From NCBI GenBank assembly GCA_012515235.1, contig JAAYYU010000027.1, positions 1-64,000 of the forward strand: a stretch of DNA of 64,000 nucleotides, given 5' to 3'. The translations under genes were made by a program, and so were the position numbers. Position 1 is the stretch's first letter; each line of letters opens with the position of its first letter. A model generated the notes under the pieces. That model ran no database searches, was not told where the DNA came from, and worked only from the letters and a program-made list of their open reading frames with translations. This DNA is from Candidatus Anammoximicrobium sp. Its GTDB lineage: Bacteria; Planctomycetota; Planctomycetia; Pirellulales; Pirellulaceae. Below, in pieces: positions 1-15,000 of this stretch.

Positions 1-3000
1 ACGCCGCCCGCCGTGGCATACGCCGTCACCTCGTCGAAACTCTGCACGTAGTTGTAGAAGCCCGTCCCGCTGATGTAGGCGGTCGTCGGCCGGTGGACAA
101 ACACGTCGTCCCCCGCCGCATCGAAGAAGCGGGCCTTGTCCGTGCCGCCCGCCGAGGCGTACGCCGTCACCTCGTCGAAGCCCGTCACGTAGCTCAGGAA
201 GCCCGGACCTTGCAGATACGCATTGCCGGGCCGGCCCACAAACAGGTCGTCCCCCGGCGAATCGAACAGCACGGCCTTGTCCACTCCGCCCGCCGTGGCG
301 TACGGCGAGACCATCTCGAAGCCCGCCGCATACCCCAGGTAGCCCGGACCTTGCATGTACGAGTACTCGCGGCGACTGATGAACCGGTCGTCGCCGACCG
401 TGTCAAACAGGATGGCCGTATCCGTCCCGCCCACCGTGGCGTACGCCGACACCTCGTCAAAGCCCACCATGTAAGCAAAGTAGCTCGGACCTTCGATGTA
501 GGCATACGTAGGCCGGGTGACGAACTTGTCGTTGCCCGCCGAATCGAACACCTGGGCCTTGTCCAGCCCGCCCGCCGTGGCGTACGCAGAGACCTCGCCA
601 AAGCCCTGGACGTAGTTGTAAAAGCCCGCGCCCTCCAGGTACACGTACGCAGCCCGGCTGACCAGCCGATCGTCCGCCGCCGAGTCGTACAGACGCACGT
701 CGTCATTGCCGCCGCCCGCGGCAGACGCTTCGATGTGTCCGGCCGCTTCCGCATTCAGCACATAGCCCGGCCCCGACATTTCGGCCCGCGTCGGGTACAA
801 CTTCAACGCGTCGTCGCCCGTCGAATCCGACAGGTTCAGCCGGTTGCTGCCAGTTCCCCCGTGAACGTACACGGGCAACGGCGGATCAGCCGCGAAGCCC
901 CCGCCCGCGTCGAAGCTCGCCTGATCGTCTCCGCCATGTCCCCGCACGCGCAGGCCCGTGGTCACCGCCAGGTCATAAGTCAACGGGACGCCGTTGACCA
1001 CGATTTGCAGACTGCCCGACGAGACCGCGATCTGGTCCGCGTCCTGCGTCCCGTGCACGAACACGTCTCCGCCCGGCGTGTGATACGCGCCGACCAGCGA
1101 GGCCGTATTGTCCTCCTGGATCGGATCGGCATCAGTCTCCTCAACCAGATCCTCCGAATCCGCCACGACCAGGACGTAGTATTCGTCGTCCGTTTCCTCC
1201 CGGCCCGCACCGGGCAAGGCGATTTCCCCCGGCCCCGCACCGAGGACATAGACTTTCGTATGAGAGCCGGCCGACAGATCCGCCGGTTGATCGATGCTGG
1301 CCGAGCCGATCAGCGTGTCGCCGAGTCCGAGGAACGGGTCGGCCGACAGATAGAAACCAACGCCGAAGGCGGGCAACGCGCTGCCCACGATTTCATACGT
1401 CACGAGCAGATCCGTTTCGCCGTCCGCCGTCACCTCTAACATCCGGATGTCTTGCTCGGTCACGCCAATCTCCAACCTCTGCGAGTCCTCGCCCAGGTCG
1501 TCGTCCCGGACCGTGACCAGCACCTCGCAGCTTCCTGCCACGCCGTACTGATGTTCCACGGTCATGGTCCGTGTGCCTGCCGGCACCGCCAACTGCTCCG
1601 GCAGACCGCCGTCGTCCCAGTCAATCGTCACGCTGTGGACATCGAACGCGCCAGGATCGGTGAAGTCGATGTCTAGCTCGAACGGTCTGCTGAGAATCAC
1701 CTGAGCAGGACGCGCGTCGAGGCCCGTGATTTGAGGCGGCACGTTGTTCACCGTCACGGTCGTCTCCGCCGTGGCGGTCTCCCCATCGCTGTCCGTGACC
1801 CGCAGCCGGATCGTACCCGCCCATGGTCCGTCGCCCAGACCGCGCTCGCGCAGCAGTTCCGCCGAGGCCGTCGCCAGCGACTCGACCGTGTCCAGGTCGT
1901 ACGTCCCGTCCAGGTCGAAATCCCACTCGTAACGCGTGATCGTGTGCCCCGGCGCCGGATGGTGCGATCCGCGCGCGTCCAAACTCAGCCCTTGCCCTTC
2001 CAGGATCGTGTACGGACCGTCGGCGTTTGCCACCGGCAGGACATTCTCCACAAACACGTCGAAGAACGATTCGACCCACGAGTCCGGATCGGTCGCCGCC
2101 ATCTCATCGTCGCGCACGCGGACCGTTACCGTGTACGTCCCCTTATCGGCGTACACGTGCGAGCCCGAAATCGTCCCGTTCATGCCAGCGACGCTGCCCG
2201 GCGGCCCGAACGGCGTCTCCGTCACCAGGCCCGCCTCCACCGGCGATCCGTCGCCCCAGTCGATCGTCGCCGTGTGCGTGTCGCCGGTTCCCGCGTCGGT
2301 GAACGTCGCCGGGGCCAGGCTGACGGTGACTCCTTCGGCCACGACCTGGTCGCCACCGGCCTCGACTACCGGAGCCGCGTTATTCACGTTCAACACGGTC
2401 TCGTAATCGTTCCAGCCACCGTCCCGGTCGAAGATCCGGGCGTACACGGTAGTCGCGCCGTCGTCGTCGAAAATGAATTCGCGACTCGCGCCATCCGTGG
2501 CCGCGGCGTAGCTTACCGGCAACTCGTTCACGCTGGTCGCGAAGCTGTAGTGGAAACCGGCCGCCGTGTCGACGCTGGAGGGGTCGAAGGCGTTGGTCAG
2601 GCTGACCGTGACCGGGCTGCCTTCGTTCACCGGGCCGGAATTGCCGATCGTGGCCGTGGGCGCGACGTTGGTCACCGTCACGACCGTCTGGTGGTGGGCA
2701 AAACCGCCGTCTTTGTCGAAGATCCGGGCGTAGATCGTGACAGCGTCGTTGTCGTCAAGGGTAAACGAACGGCTCGGACTGTCCACCGCCGCGGCGTAGC
2801 TGGTCGCCAAGCCGGCGATGCTGGTCGCGAAGCTGTAGTGCAAGCCGGCCGCCATGTCGACGCTGGAAAAGTCCCTGGGCTCGCTCAGACTAACCGTGAC
2901 CGGACTGCCTTCGTTCGCCGGGCCGGAGTTGACGATCACGGCCGTGGGCGCGACGTTGTTGACCGTCACGACCGTCTGGTAGTCGGTGAAGCCGCCGTCC

Positions 3001-6000
3001 TTGTCGAAGATCCGGGCGTAGACGGTCGGCGTGCCGTTGTCTTCGAAGGTAAACGACCGGTTCGCGCCGTCCACGGCTTCCGCATACGTCGTGGCCAACT
3101 CGGCCACGCTGGTCGCAAAGCTATAGTGCAAGTCGGCCGCCGTGTCCGCGCTGCAGGCGTCGAACACATCCGTCAGGCTGACCGTGACCGGGCTGCCTTC
3201 GTTCACCGGACTGGAGTTGCCAATGGTCGCCGTCGGCGCCACGTTCTCGACGGTCAGGGTGAACGTCATCGTGGACACGGCCAGATTGGCGTCCGTGGCG
3301 GTGACGGTGACCATGCGGCTGTCCGGGCCGTCCGTCGTAGCGAAGGTCCAAGTCCAGGTCCCATCCGCGTGAGCCGTCACGACGCCCACGGAGGCGAGCA
3401 GCGTCACGGGATCAGTTTCCGGATCGCTGAAACGGCCCGTGGCGGTAGCCGTCTGACCTTCCAGGAGGCTTATCGCGTCGACGCCGCTGACAGTGGGCGC
3501 ATCGTTGGTGCCGGTGATGGTGACCGAGATGGCTTGGCTGGCCGTTCCATCCACCGAGAAGACCGTGACGGAGTCGGTGTAAACCTGGTTGGCGACGAAC
3601 TCGTCATGCGCCGAGTTCATGGCGTAGGTCCAGGCACCGGCCGCGTCGATGCTGAACGTGCCGAATCCGTGGCTGCCCGCCACATCGGTCTGGGCCGCAA
3701 ATAGGCTCTCGCCGCTGTCGGGATCGCTGACCGTCAGCGTGCCGCTGACGCTTTGGGCAGCATCGGTCTCCGTGAGGGCGGCCGTGCCGTCGCCGGTGAT
3801 GGTCGCGGGGGCATTCACGGCCACGGACAATCCGGCGACCGGATACCACTTGCCGGACGCCATGGCTGCGACGAACTCCACGGCTGTGGCGGTGATCAGG
3901 TACCGCGCCGGGGTGGCCGCGTAAGTATGCGTCGGCAACTCCGTCGCCAAATCGACGTACAAATCATAGGTACCGTCGCCCCAGTTGATGGCCAACTGCT
4001 CGATCGAGTCGTCGCCTGGATCCGTGGCGGACAGGCTCAGCATAGAGGAATCACCCGGCAGGACGGTGGGCTCGCCCACCAGCGCCAGGGTCGGCGCGAC
4101 ATCGGTCGTCTCCAGGAAGACCATCGCGCTGCCCAGCCAGGAATCATCCTCACGGGAGACATCCACCCGAATATCATAGCGGGTGTCATCGTCGGGCGTG
4201 AAGTCGGCGATCCTGTCCGTTCCGGCCGAGAAGGGTTCCGGATCGACGTCTTTCAGCACCGTCCATTGGTACTTGTACACCGGGTTTTCGCCCAGGGGAG
4301 CGGGATCATACAGCACTTCTGCGGTCAGGGGCAACGGTGTCCCTTCGGGACTGTATTCCAGTGCCCCGGTGATCGTGACGGGGACGGTCTCTCCCCACAT
4401 GTCGACCGGAGGCATGATATTCGTCCCGATGTCTCGGGACACCCGGAAGAAACCGTCCTCACTCGTGACAAACGCCGAGATTACTTTCCAGCCGTCGACG
4501 GGATAGTCATGCGTGACCGAGGTCGCGCCGCCGGGCACCGTTTCCAGAACGCCGTCACCCCAATGGATCGTCCAACTGCTAACGGGGTCGTCACCGGGAT
4601 CGATGGCAGACAGGTCCAGGGTGTACGGCGTCCCCTGCATGTGCAAGACGGGGCCACGGATGGAAAAGACCGGATCCACGTTGTAAACAGTCATGCTTTC
4701 GACCGCTCGGCCGATCTCAATCCCTCCGTCCATGACGACCAAGGTGACCTCGTAGTCGCCGTCGTCGGTGGGTGTGAATTGGAAGTCTTGCTTGGTATCG
4801 GCGGCATACGGAACGCCGTTCTTTTGCACCGTCCAGGCATACTCCGCCGTCGCGCCGGGCGTCGTCGCCAGCGCCGGACTCAGCTCGATCGCTGTGCCTT
4901 CGGGACTGAGGGCGGGCAGACCCGCGATCGCGACAGCCGGCTTCGTCCCGATGACCGTCACTGCGAGCGTGTTTTCGGCAGGATGCGGCACGAGTGCCCC
5001 CGGCTCGCCTCCGGGGTTGAGGGGAGCTGCAAAAAGGGCCGCGGCGCTGACGGTGTACGTGGCCAGATTCTTGTCATAGGTGTGGCCTGCGAAGCTCGCC
5101 GGGGCATACACTCTCTCCACGGGATTGCCGTCGCCCCAGTCGATTTCCCAATAGCCCAGGTTGTCCGCGATCGAACAGTCGGCGCCCAGGTACAGCGAAT
5201 AAGGCTGTCCGGCAAGCACCGCATCTTCCCCGTACAGCGTGATCTGCGGCGGAACGTCGTTGACCGTAAAGGTCTGTTGGGAACTGCCGACCAGATTCCA
5301 AGCGTCATCGTACACGGCCACGTTGACCAACAATTCGCCCGCGACGAGCGGAATGAAGGTGAAGGTCTGTGCATCGCCAGAGCCCTCGAAGCCACCGGTC
5401 GTTGTGTTGTACGCCTGCCAGCTGTATTGCAGATCCGTGGCGGTCGTGTTGGTCACCGTCGCGGTCACCATGACCGGCGTGCCTTCGTCGATGGAGGCCG
5501 GGAGTCCGCTAAAGGTCACGTCGCCTTCGATGGTGGAGCGGACGTAGACGTGCAGGTCGTTCGACCAGTATCCGCCGCCGCCTGTGTCCTCGTTCTGAAC
5601 CCAGGCTTTCAGGTATCGGTTCTGGTACCCCTCGGTAAAGACGTGCTCCACGTCCACTTCGCTGCCGGTGACGAACGTATTGGACGTGCCGTCGTTCCAG
5701 AAAATCTCCCACTCGTTGGTGTCGTCGCCCGGATCCCGCGCCGATAGATGCAGGGTGTAGACCTGGCCCTGGGTCACCGTGCCTGCGCCACTGATGAGAG
5801 GATTGGGGGCACGGTCGTACACCGTGCGAGTAACCGTCGTGGCCTGCCGGGTGTCGGTACCGTCGGAAACCGTCAGGGTGACGCTGTACGTTCCGTTATC
5901 GTCCGGGATGAACGTGAAACTCGGATCGGTTCCAAGGATGCCCGAAACCGCCCCGTTCTTCGTCACCGTCCAGGCGTAGGTGAATTGCTCGGTTCCCGGA

Positions 6001-9000
6001 TCGGTGACCGTCGACGACAGCGGGATGACGTCTCCCTCGAAAATGTTCCAGGGCAAGTCGGTGATCGTGACCACGGGCGCGACGTTGGCCACAACCACCT
6101 CGCGTGTCGCGGTAAACGTCCCGTCTTCATTCGTGACACCGATGGTGATCGTGTAGCTGCCGTCGTTCGTGAACGTGTGGTTGGCGCTGCTCGCCCCGGC
6201 CACCGCGGTCGAGACCGCTGTCCCGTCGCCCCAGTCGATCGTCCACAAGCTGATCGTGTCTGCACCGGGGTCGGTGGCCGAGAAGCCCAGCGTATACACC
6301 GATCCTTCGTTCAGCGACGCTGCCCCGGTCAGGGTCAGGGTCGGGGCCACGTCCATGACGGTCAGCGTCTCCGTGGCGGTGCCGGTCGAACCGTTCGTGT
6401 CGGTCACGGCGAGCGTCACGAGGTAGGTTCCGTCGTCGTCCGGAGTCAAGCTGTAACCGGTTCCCGTTCCGACGGTCCCATAAGCCGTGCCGTTCCTGGT
6501 GACGCTCCAGTGGTAGGAAGCAATGCCGCTGCCGGGATCGGTCACATTCGCGCTCAGCGTCAGCGGCGTTCCTTCTGGGCTGGATGCCGGCAACCCGGCG
6601 ATCAGTACGTCGGGCACGGGGATGACCGTCAGCATTTTCGTGCTGCTGTACGAGCCATCCTCGTCGGTGGCCTGGACCGTGATGGTATAGCTGCCTGGGT
6701 CGGCGTAGGTATGCGTGAGTTGATTGACGCCTTCGCTCAGGCTTTCCCCCGCCGTGCCGTCACCCCAGTCAATGCTCATGGCGCTGATCGTGTCGGCGCC
6801 TCGATTGGTGACCGTGACATCCAGGGCATAGGTTGCGTCTTCCCGTACGGATGCCGTGCCGCTGAACGTCACCAGCGGCGGCAAATTCGTGACGTTCACG
6901 CTGCCCGTGCTGGTGGCGGTATCCGTGCCGTCGGAGACCGCCAAGGTCACCTGGTACGCGGCCGGGCCGTCATCGGGAGTGAACGCAAAGGCGGCGTTGG
7001 TTCCCGAAGCGTACGGTGTGCCGCCCTTGGTCACCGTCCAGGCGTAGGTGAATAACTCGTTGCCCGGATCAGTCACTGTCGCGGTCAGATTGAGCGTGCT
7101 CCCTTCGGAGCTGGTTGCGGGCAAGCCGTTGATCACCACCGTCGGGCCGATGTTGGCCACCGCGACATCGACGGTGTTGCCGGCGGCAAAGCTGTCATCC
7201 TCGTTGACGCCCCGCGCGCTGATGGTGTACGACGCCGGACCGTCGGCGAAGACATGAGTGATCGAGGCCGGGTTGCCGGAGACAACCTGGAGGTCCGTCC
7301 CGTCACTCCAGTCGATGCTCCAGGAATCGATCGTGTCCGTCCCGGGATCGGAGGCGTTCAGGTTCAGCGTATACGTCGCCCCTTCGGCTACGGTGGCGGC
7401 TCCGCTGAGCGTCAGCGTCGGAGGCACGTCGGTGACGTCGACGCTTCCGGTGGCCCGCCGCGTGTTGCCGTCCGTTGATGACACATCAAGAGTCACCATG
7501 TAGACGTCATCGTCCGGCGGGACAAAAGTGAAGCTGCTCCCCGTGCCGGTAGCAAAGACGTCCGCTCCTCGAAGGACGGTCCAGGCAAACGTGTCACCGC
7601 CGGTGAAGCTGTTCCCGGTCACCCCCAGGCTGATGGCCGTGCCTTCCGGGCTGGTAGCAGGCAGATTGGCGATCCCGATCTGCGGCTCGGCAGTGACGGT
7701 CACCAGATGACTCGCCGTCGGACTGCTGGCGCCCACGTGTCCCGCTTCATCCCTGCGTTCGACGGTGGTCCGCACCAGGTAGTCGCCCGCAGCGGCATAC
7801 GTGTGGGACAGCGTCGCGGTGCGCAGGTCGTTGGCCAGGTAGACGTATTCCTCGACGCCATCACCCCAAAAAACGTGCAGCGCGCGGTCATACGTCCAGT
7901 CCGGGCCGTCGCCGAACTGGACGGCCAGGGTTGTCGTCTGGCCCAGCACGGGCGCGCTGGGGGTCAGTCCTGCGTTGATGATGACCGGCGCGTGCGTGTT
8001 GACCTCCGCCGTGTTGTGGATCACTTGGGGCGCATGCAGCGGGTGAGTGACCGTGATGCAGATCGGGTAGACCCCGCCCGGCTCGGAGTAGCTGTTCGAG
8101 GCGTAGCTCCGCAGCGCAGCCCCCTGCACCAAGAAACTGAACTCGTAGTAATCGACCCCGCCGGCGTTGTATTTCCAGATCCGGTTGCTCCTGGTCAGCA
8201 GTCCGTCTGCGAGGGGCGAGCCGTCGCCCCAGTCGATCGTCGCGGCAAACTGGCTGCCGGCCGCATCCGTGATCGGCACGCGGGTTGTGAAGCGGGCCAG
8301 GTAGGGCCCGGTGGCCCCGCCGACGTTGGCGCCTTCGTACGTCACCACGGGGTTCGTCGTGACGACGTACGGCGTCTCCGTGGCCGTGATCGTCAACGAG
8401 TCGCTGCCGACGTGCCCGTAGTCACTGACGGAGAAGACCGCCAGATACGTCCCTGCCCCAGCTTTAAACGACGGAGTGATTGTCCAACCGCTGCCGGACT
8501 GGACCGGGTACTTGTTCGCCCCCACGACAAAGTAGATCGCCCAGCTGGCGGTGATGTTCGGATCGCTGAGATCGCCGTCGGGATAGGTTCCGGTGAGCTG
8601 GACGGTGTCTTCGTGGATGTCCAGGGTCACGTCGGGGCCGGCGTCCACAATCGGAGGGAACTCGCTTCCGCTGGCCGCAAAGAACACCCGCACCGCATCG
8701 CTGCCGGTGCCGCCGTGGGCATCGATGACCGTCAACTTGGCCGCGTACGCGCCGTACGACGGCACCGTCAAAGCCAAAGTCTCGGACGAGCCCGTAGCCA
8801 CCGTCTCGCCCGTCGCCTCGCTGGTCACCACCCACGCGTACGAGGACATGGTTTCGCCCAGCAGCAGGCCGGGATCGGAAATCACGCCGACCAGAGATGT
8901 GGAGAAACCTACCACCTGTTGGGCCGGCCCAAGGTCCACGACCGGCGATTGGTTGGCGATGGTCACCGTGGCGACACCGGACAACACCGTCCCGTTGCTG

Positions 9001-12000
9001 TCGCTCACGCTCAGAGCGACCGAATAGGTCCCCACCTTCAACGCCGCGGTGCCGGTGACCGTTCCGACCAGCGCGTCACCGGTCCGCGTCACGGTTCCGC
9101 CGACTGACGTGACGAAACTGCCACTGCTGGCATCCCAGACCCGCCACTGGACCGTATAAGTTTCACCGGTGGCCAAACCGGGATGAGTGATGGATCCCGT
9201 CAGCGTGACATCTCCTTCCACGCCGCTTTGGTTCTGCACGTGCACGAAGGGCGAGGCGGTGACGTGCAGCGTGCTGGCCGTGACCAGGCCGGCGCTGGAT
9301 CTGGCGAAGACCGTGATGTCCTGGCTCTGATTAGTCGCGGAGTGCCAGCGGTACATCGAGACGCGCCCGTCCGGGCTCGTGTCGACGTACTCGACCCAGC
9401 CGCTGGACGCCCAGACAGCGTCGATCGAGGTCGAGGCGTAGTCGTACAGGCCGATCAGCGCCGACAGATTGTGGTCCGCGTCGATCGTCACGTTTCCGGG
9501 ATCGCACTCCACGCCGAGGCCGTCGAAGGCGCCGGTTGTGGCGGAATCGTTGAGCCGCCAGTTGACGTAGTCGTACAGCCCGGCCGCCACCTCCGGCGTC
9601 ATGTAGACGATGTCGTCGGCGTTCAGATCGTTGATGGTCAGATAGCTGTACGCCCGGCCATACCCGTCGGGATAAACCATGAAGGGCACGGATTCGAGCA
9701 TGATCCGGTCGCCGCCGCTGCCGGGCGTGACCGTGACCCAGGCGATGTTGTAGAGGCTGATCGAGCCGGGCAGGCCCATCCCGCTGAAAGCGTGAGCGGT
9801 GATCGTGGTGTCGGTATGGCTCGCCGTGTCGCCGACGTTGTCGATGAACAGCCGGTCCTCGTATCCTTCGCCGGAGGCCAGCGGCGAATTGCTGCCGCGG
9901 AGGTCCAGGGTGCCGTGAATGGCAGCCAACGTATGACTCAGACTCTCGCCCACATGGAAGTCGTCTTCACCCGCACCGCCAACGACCAGCAGGTCGGTGA
10001 GCCCCGGCGCAGTGGCATCGATGTAGACCTGGTTCGCCTGGCCGTCCGTCGAACCCAATTGCAGGCCCACCTGGTCCGCGTCGTACCAGATACCCGCGGA
10101 CATGCCCAGTCCGCCGATGTGGGCTGCTTCTTCGCTGCCGCCCGGCGGAATCATCGCATCGAAATTGACCGTGCCGGCTGCGGTGGTGTGCTTGAGGTCC
10201 AGCGTGTCGGTTCCCACGCCGCCGAAGAAGGTCACGGCACCGTCGATCGCCTGCAGGCTGCCCGTGGTCGCGCTATCGCTGACGTTGGTCAAGAAGTCGT
10301 TGCCCGCGCCACCGTCAAAGCAGACAGATCCCCCGGCCGCCAAGGCATAGATGTACGCGCCATCGTGCTCGTCGCCGCCTTGGAAAGTCACCGTACCGTT
10401 GACCGTCTTACCCGCGGTCTGGCCCACCTGCAAGACATCGCGGCCGCTGCCGCCTTGCAGCGCGAGTGTCTTCCCGGCCGCCAACGATGTCACGACGTAG
10501 GTGGTCCCGCCCTGGCCGCTCACTACGTCCAGCGGCAGGCTCATGCCGTCGAACTCCACGCGGTTCGTTTGGTTGCTGAGCAGGAGTCGCGCGGATTCGA
10601 AATCGCTGCCCAGGCCGATCTGGCCGCCGGCGGCGGGCAGGCCCTGCAGGACGGCGCCCTGAATGACGATGTTCCGGTCGAGACCGCCGCTGCGGTCATC
10701 GAGCACCACCTGGTCGGCCCCGGTTCCGCCCGCCATGGTCAAGACGCCGGAGAACAGTACGCTGGTGTCGATGCTCAGGCGGTCGTCGCCGCCGCCCAGC
10801 GAGATCTGCAGCGAACCGACATCCCCGCCGATCAGACCCACGGCCAGCGAGTCCCGGCCGCTCCCCAGGAACACGCCCAAATCCTCGAAGCCGCTGAACG
10901 CCAGCGGTTGGTCCAACCCTTGACCGGAGAAAGTCCCCATGTCCAACACGTTGTCATAGCCCGTGCTGCTATCGAAATCGGCGGTCGCGGTCGCGTTCTG
11001 AACGACCATCCGATCGCCGTTGGTGCCAGCGTCGTTGTCGCCGCCGCTGAGCGTGATCTGGCCGTGCAGGTCGGCCAAGGCATTCCCACCGCCCAGATAG
11101 AACGCATCATCGCCGCCCATCCCGTAGATGGTCAGGCTTTGCGTGCCGGCCGCGGTCTGGTTCAGGAAGACGTTGTCGGCCAGGTTAGTAAGAGTGAGGT
11201 CCAAGGTCTCGGCGTCATAGTACACGCCGTTGGTCAAGCCCAGGCCGCGCACCGCAGGGAACGCGGTCCCAATGTACGGCCAGAGCGTGGCGGCGGGTTG
11301 ATCGACGTACAACGCCGGGAGCGTGGCGGCGGCGTCCAAGGCGCTCAGCCACAGTCGGTCCGTGCCGGTCCCGCCCTGGAAGAACACCGGCCCGACCGTA
11401 CCTTGCAGGGCGGCCGCCCCGGCAATGCGCAATTCGTCGTCGCCTGCCCGTGCCTGAACATCAAGCACCGTCCCGGAAGGCAGCGCCGAGACGACGACCA
11501 GATCCGCACCCGCCCCGCCGACGATCGTCGCCCGCTTCAGGTTGGCAGGTGCTCCCAGCACGGCCACCGTGCCGCCGCCGGAGCCAGCCAGCAGACGCTC
11601 CTTGGTAAAGCCCGACGACAGCGGCCAGAAGCCGTTGATGGAAAGCCCGTCGCCGTTTAGCAAGGCGGTGTAGGCCGTGGCGTTCAGGTGGTCGTCGATC
11701 TCCAACGTGTAGTTGGTGCCCGTCGTGCTGACCGTCAGACTCCGTCCGGCCGGGAAGGCCGCCTGGCCCGCCGCGTCGCTGAAGTTCCCCTCGCCGACCC
11801 GGACGAAATGCTCGACCGAGCCCGAACCGACGGCCACGCTGGTCTCGGCCACCGGCGCCGCGGCAATGGTCAGATCGGTGTTGCCCAGCAGCGAGATGCT
11901 CAGGCTGGAGATCCGGTCCCAGGTGATGCCGCCGCTGATGCCCTGGCCGGTGAAGGTGGTTGCGGTCAGTCGATCATCGCTGAACGAAACGCCCGCCAGG

Positions 12001-15000
12001 GCCTGGTTTTCGATGATCTCCAAGCGGTCCTCGCCGGCGGCGCCGCCATCGATGCGGATCAGGCCGTGAACGCCCGACAGCGGCAGGCCCGATCCGTTTC
12101 CCACGCGGAACCGATCCTGAGCCGGGGTCCCCGTGATCCTGACCGTCGCCACGTCTGCGCCGGTACCGTCGACGTCGATGACGCTTTCCACGGACGGCAG
12201 GCCGAGAGCGAGGTCGAGATCCTCGACGCCCAGGTACCACAGGTCCCCCATGCCGGACATGCGGATCAGCGGCGTCGTGGCATCGCGATACGGTAGCGAG
12301 GTTTCATTGTCCAGCCACAGCGTCCCGGTTCCCGCTACGGCAGCTCCGGAATTGTCCACTGTGATCGCGTCGGAGCCCGCTCCCCCGTCAAACAGAATCG
12401 TGCCGCTGAGCCAGCGGACGACGTGATCGGCGTCTCCCAGCAGCAAGCGATCGTCGCCCGCGCCGGTGTGGATGTCCAGTACGGTTGCCGCCTCCGGCAA
12501 ATCGGTGACGCGGATCGTGTCGTCATCCGCTCCGGTCCTGATCTTGATTACCGGCGTGTCGGAGAAGAATCCGCCAGAGAAATCCAGCGTCAGGCCCGAA
12601 CCGGGATCCGGATCGGTCGGCTCGTTGTCGAGGGCCAGGGTAACCGAAATCGGCGACCGCATGACCGCGCCGCTGCCCAGCGAGAGGCCATCCCCGGCGC
12701 TCAAGGTGAGGTTCCGCTCGGCATACAGGCTCGCGTTCGGCGCCAGCACGATCAGGTCGTCGCTGCCGGCCGTGTCGGGCACGGTCAGCGTCGCGCCGCC
12801 GGCGGACACGAACAGGCGGGCAACCGTGAACGTTCCGCCGCTGCTGACGATTTGCGCGTCGACGCCGGCCTGTGCATCGAGCACCCCGCCCGTCAGGTTC
12901 ACTTTCAACGCAGCATCTCCGCCGCCGCCGAGGGCCGTGTCGGAGTGCAGAATGATGTCGTGCGCGGTGATCTGCTGGTCCGGGCCGCCCACGACTTCCC
13001 GCCCGGCTTGAATCCTCACCGTGTGCGTCGCGGTGATCGGCTCCTGCAGATAGACGCTGCCGCTCCACACTTCCAGTTCCACGTCGTCGGCCGTGATCGG
13101 TCGATTCACGGTCAGGCTGCCGGCGGACTGGTGCGTCAGGTTAAAGTCGCCGCCCGCGCTCGCGGCCTCGGACAATTGCAGCGTCGCGGGGATCGCCTCC
13201 CATTCACCCGCCTCGGTCTTGCGTGACGCGCCGACGTACGTCAGGTTCAGATCGCCGCCCGCCGTCAGGTCGCCCAGGTACAGCATCATGCCGGCCGCTC
13301 CGGGATCGGTGAACGCGGCCCGGCCCGCCAGCCATGCGTTCAGCCCTGCGGTGGCCCGCAGCAGGACGAAGGACTCGTCTTCCGCCGTCACGGAGACCGG
13401 TGCGGCCTGGCTGCCGATGTCCCCGTCCGCGGCCAAGGTCGTGGACTGGGCCGTCAGGACCATGCCCTCGGGGACGACGTCCAACAGATCACCCGCCGTC
13501 CGAATCTCGACCGTCCCATGCGGCAGCCAGATCGTGCCGCCCAGCTGCACGTCGCCGACCGAATCGACGGTCAGGTGCATCATGCCCGGAGTCACTTCGC
13601 TGCTCGTGTACGTGAACCCGCTGGTGTCGGTGGCGGACGTATTGACGAACCAATCGACCGGCCCCGCGCCCAGGCCGTCCAGGATCGCGCCGGTCCGCAA
13701 GGCGTAATCCGACTCGTTGATCATTTGGCAGCTCTCGGCAAATCCGCGGACGAACTCGCCCGTTCCCACGATGGTTCCGCCCACGGCGACCAAGGTGGCC
13801 GTCGGCTGGCCTACCCCGGAGTACAGGAAGTCCTCGACGGCGATCTCGCGGGCGACTTCGTTGCGGTGCGCCACCAAGCCCGTCGCCTCGACGATGTTGC
13901 CGGCGGCGTCCACGTGCAGGGACAGGCCCAGGGCGGGCAGATACACCGCCCGGCCATCAAACTCGACGCGCGAGTCGCGCACGCAGTCGTAGGGCGTATC
14001 GTACTCGATGTCCCGCAGGCTCGTGGTATGCACCGTGCCCGCGCTCTGGTTGTAGACTTGCGTCCCGGAGTACGGATCGCTGCTGACGGCCAGCGCAGCG
14101 GTCTGGAGCTTGGCGCCGCCCGCCACGTCGGCGATCGTGTTGAGGTCGACGTGGTTGTAGGCCTTGATTTTGACCTTGGCGGCCAGCCCGCCGCAGTCGA
14201 TATCCGAGATGGTCTGCGCATCCAGGTTCGCTCCCTGGGCGGTGAGGTTCACGGCCTCCCGCCCGGCCACCGTCGCGTTCACTCCGATCCAGACAGTCGA
14301 GGTGACCACGTACCAGACCTGCGTCCAGGACTCGGACTTCGCCTGGAGTCCCTTCACGTCGCAGTCCGCCCAGGCGTGCCCGCGAATCTGGGCGGCATCG
14401 GCGGTGATGGTCACCGCTTTGCCGGACAGCTGGGCGCCTTGTCCGACGGTGACCGTCGTCAGCATCACGGCCGCTACCTCGGCTTTCACCGATGCCCCGG
14501 CCGCGACGGCACCCAAGTCCTGGCTGACCAACGCGGTCTGATCGATGATGGACGTGGCCGTCAGGTGGACGTCGCCCTCCGCGATCAACTCGCTGAAGCC
14601 GCCGACCGTCACGTCGGTATTCAGTGTGCTGAACGCGAACTCCGCCCAGGCTCCGCCGGCTCCGGCCAGGCCACCGCCACCGCCGCTCGCTTGGATTTCC
14701 AGGTCCGTGACCTCCGAGCGAGCCTGGACCGTGGCGTCGCCGCCCGCCGCCACGGCCGCGTCCACGCCGATCGTGGCCAGCGTCTCCAAGTCGGCCTGGC
14801 CGTTCACCTCGACTTCGCCGTAGGCCAGCAGCGAGCCCACCGTGCCAATGGCCACGACCGACAAGCCGTCCACGAGCGTCAACGCGGAAATCTGCACGGC
14901 GCCGCCCGCGTCAATCCTGGCCGACTCGCCGATGGTCGCCTGCGTGCTCAGGTCCAATCCGACTTCGACCCGCGCGGAACCGACGCCGACAATCGCCGAG

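Noticed and set aside
3..849. Regular 141-bp repeats as a CRISPR array
   Set aside because: The repeats are in frame, each unit is coding throughout and no unique spacers separate identical repeats.
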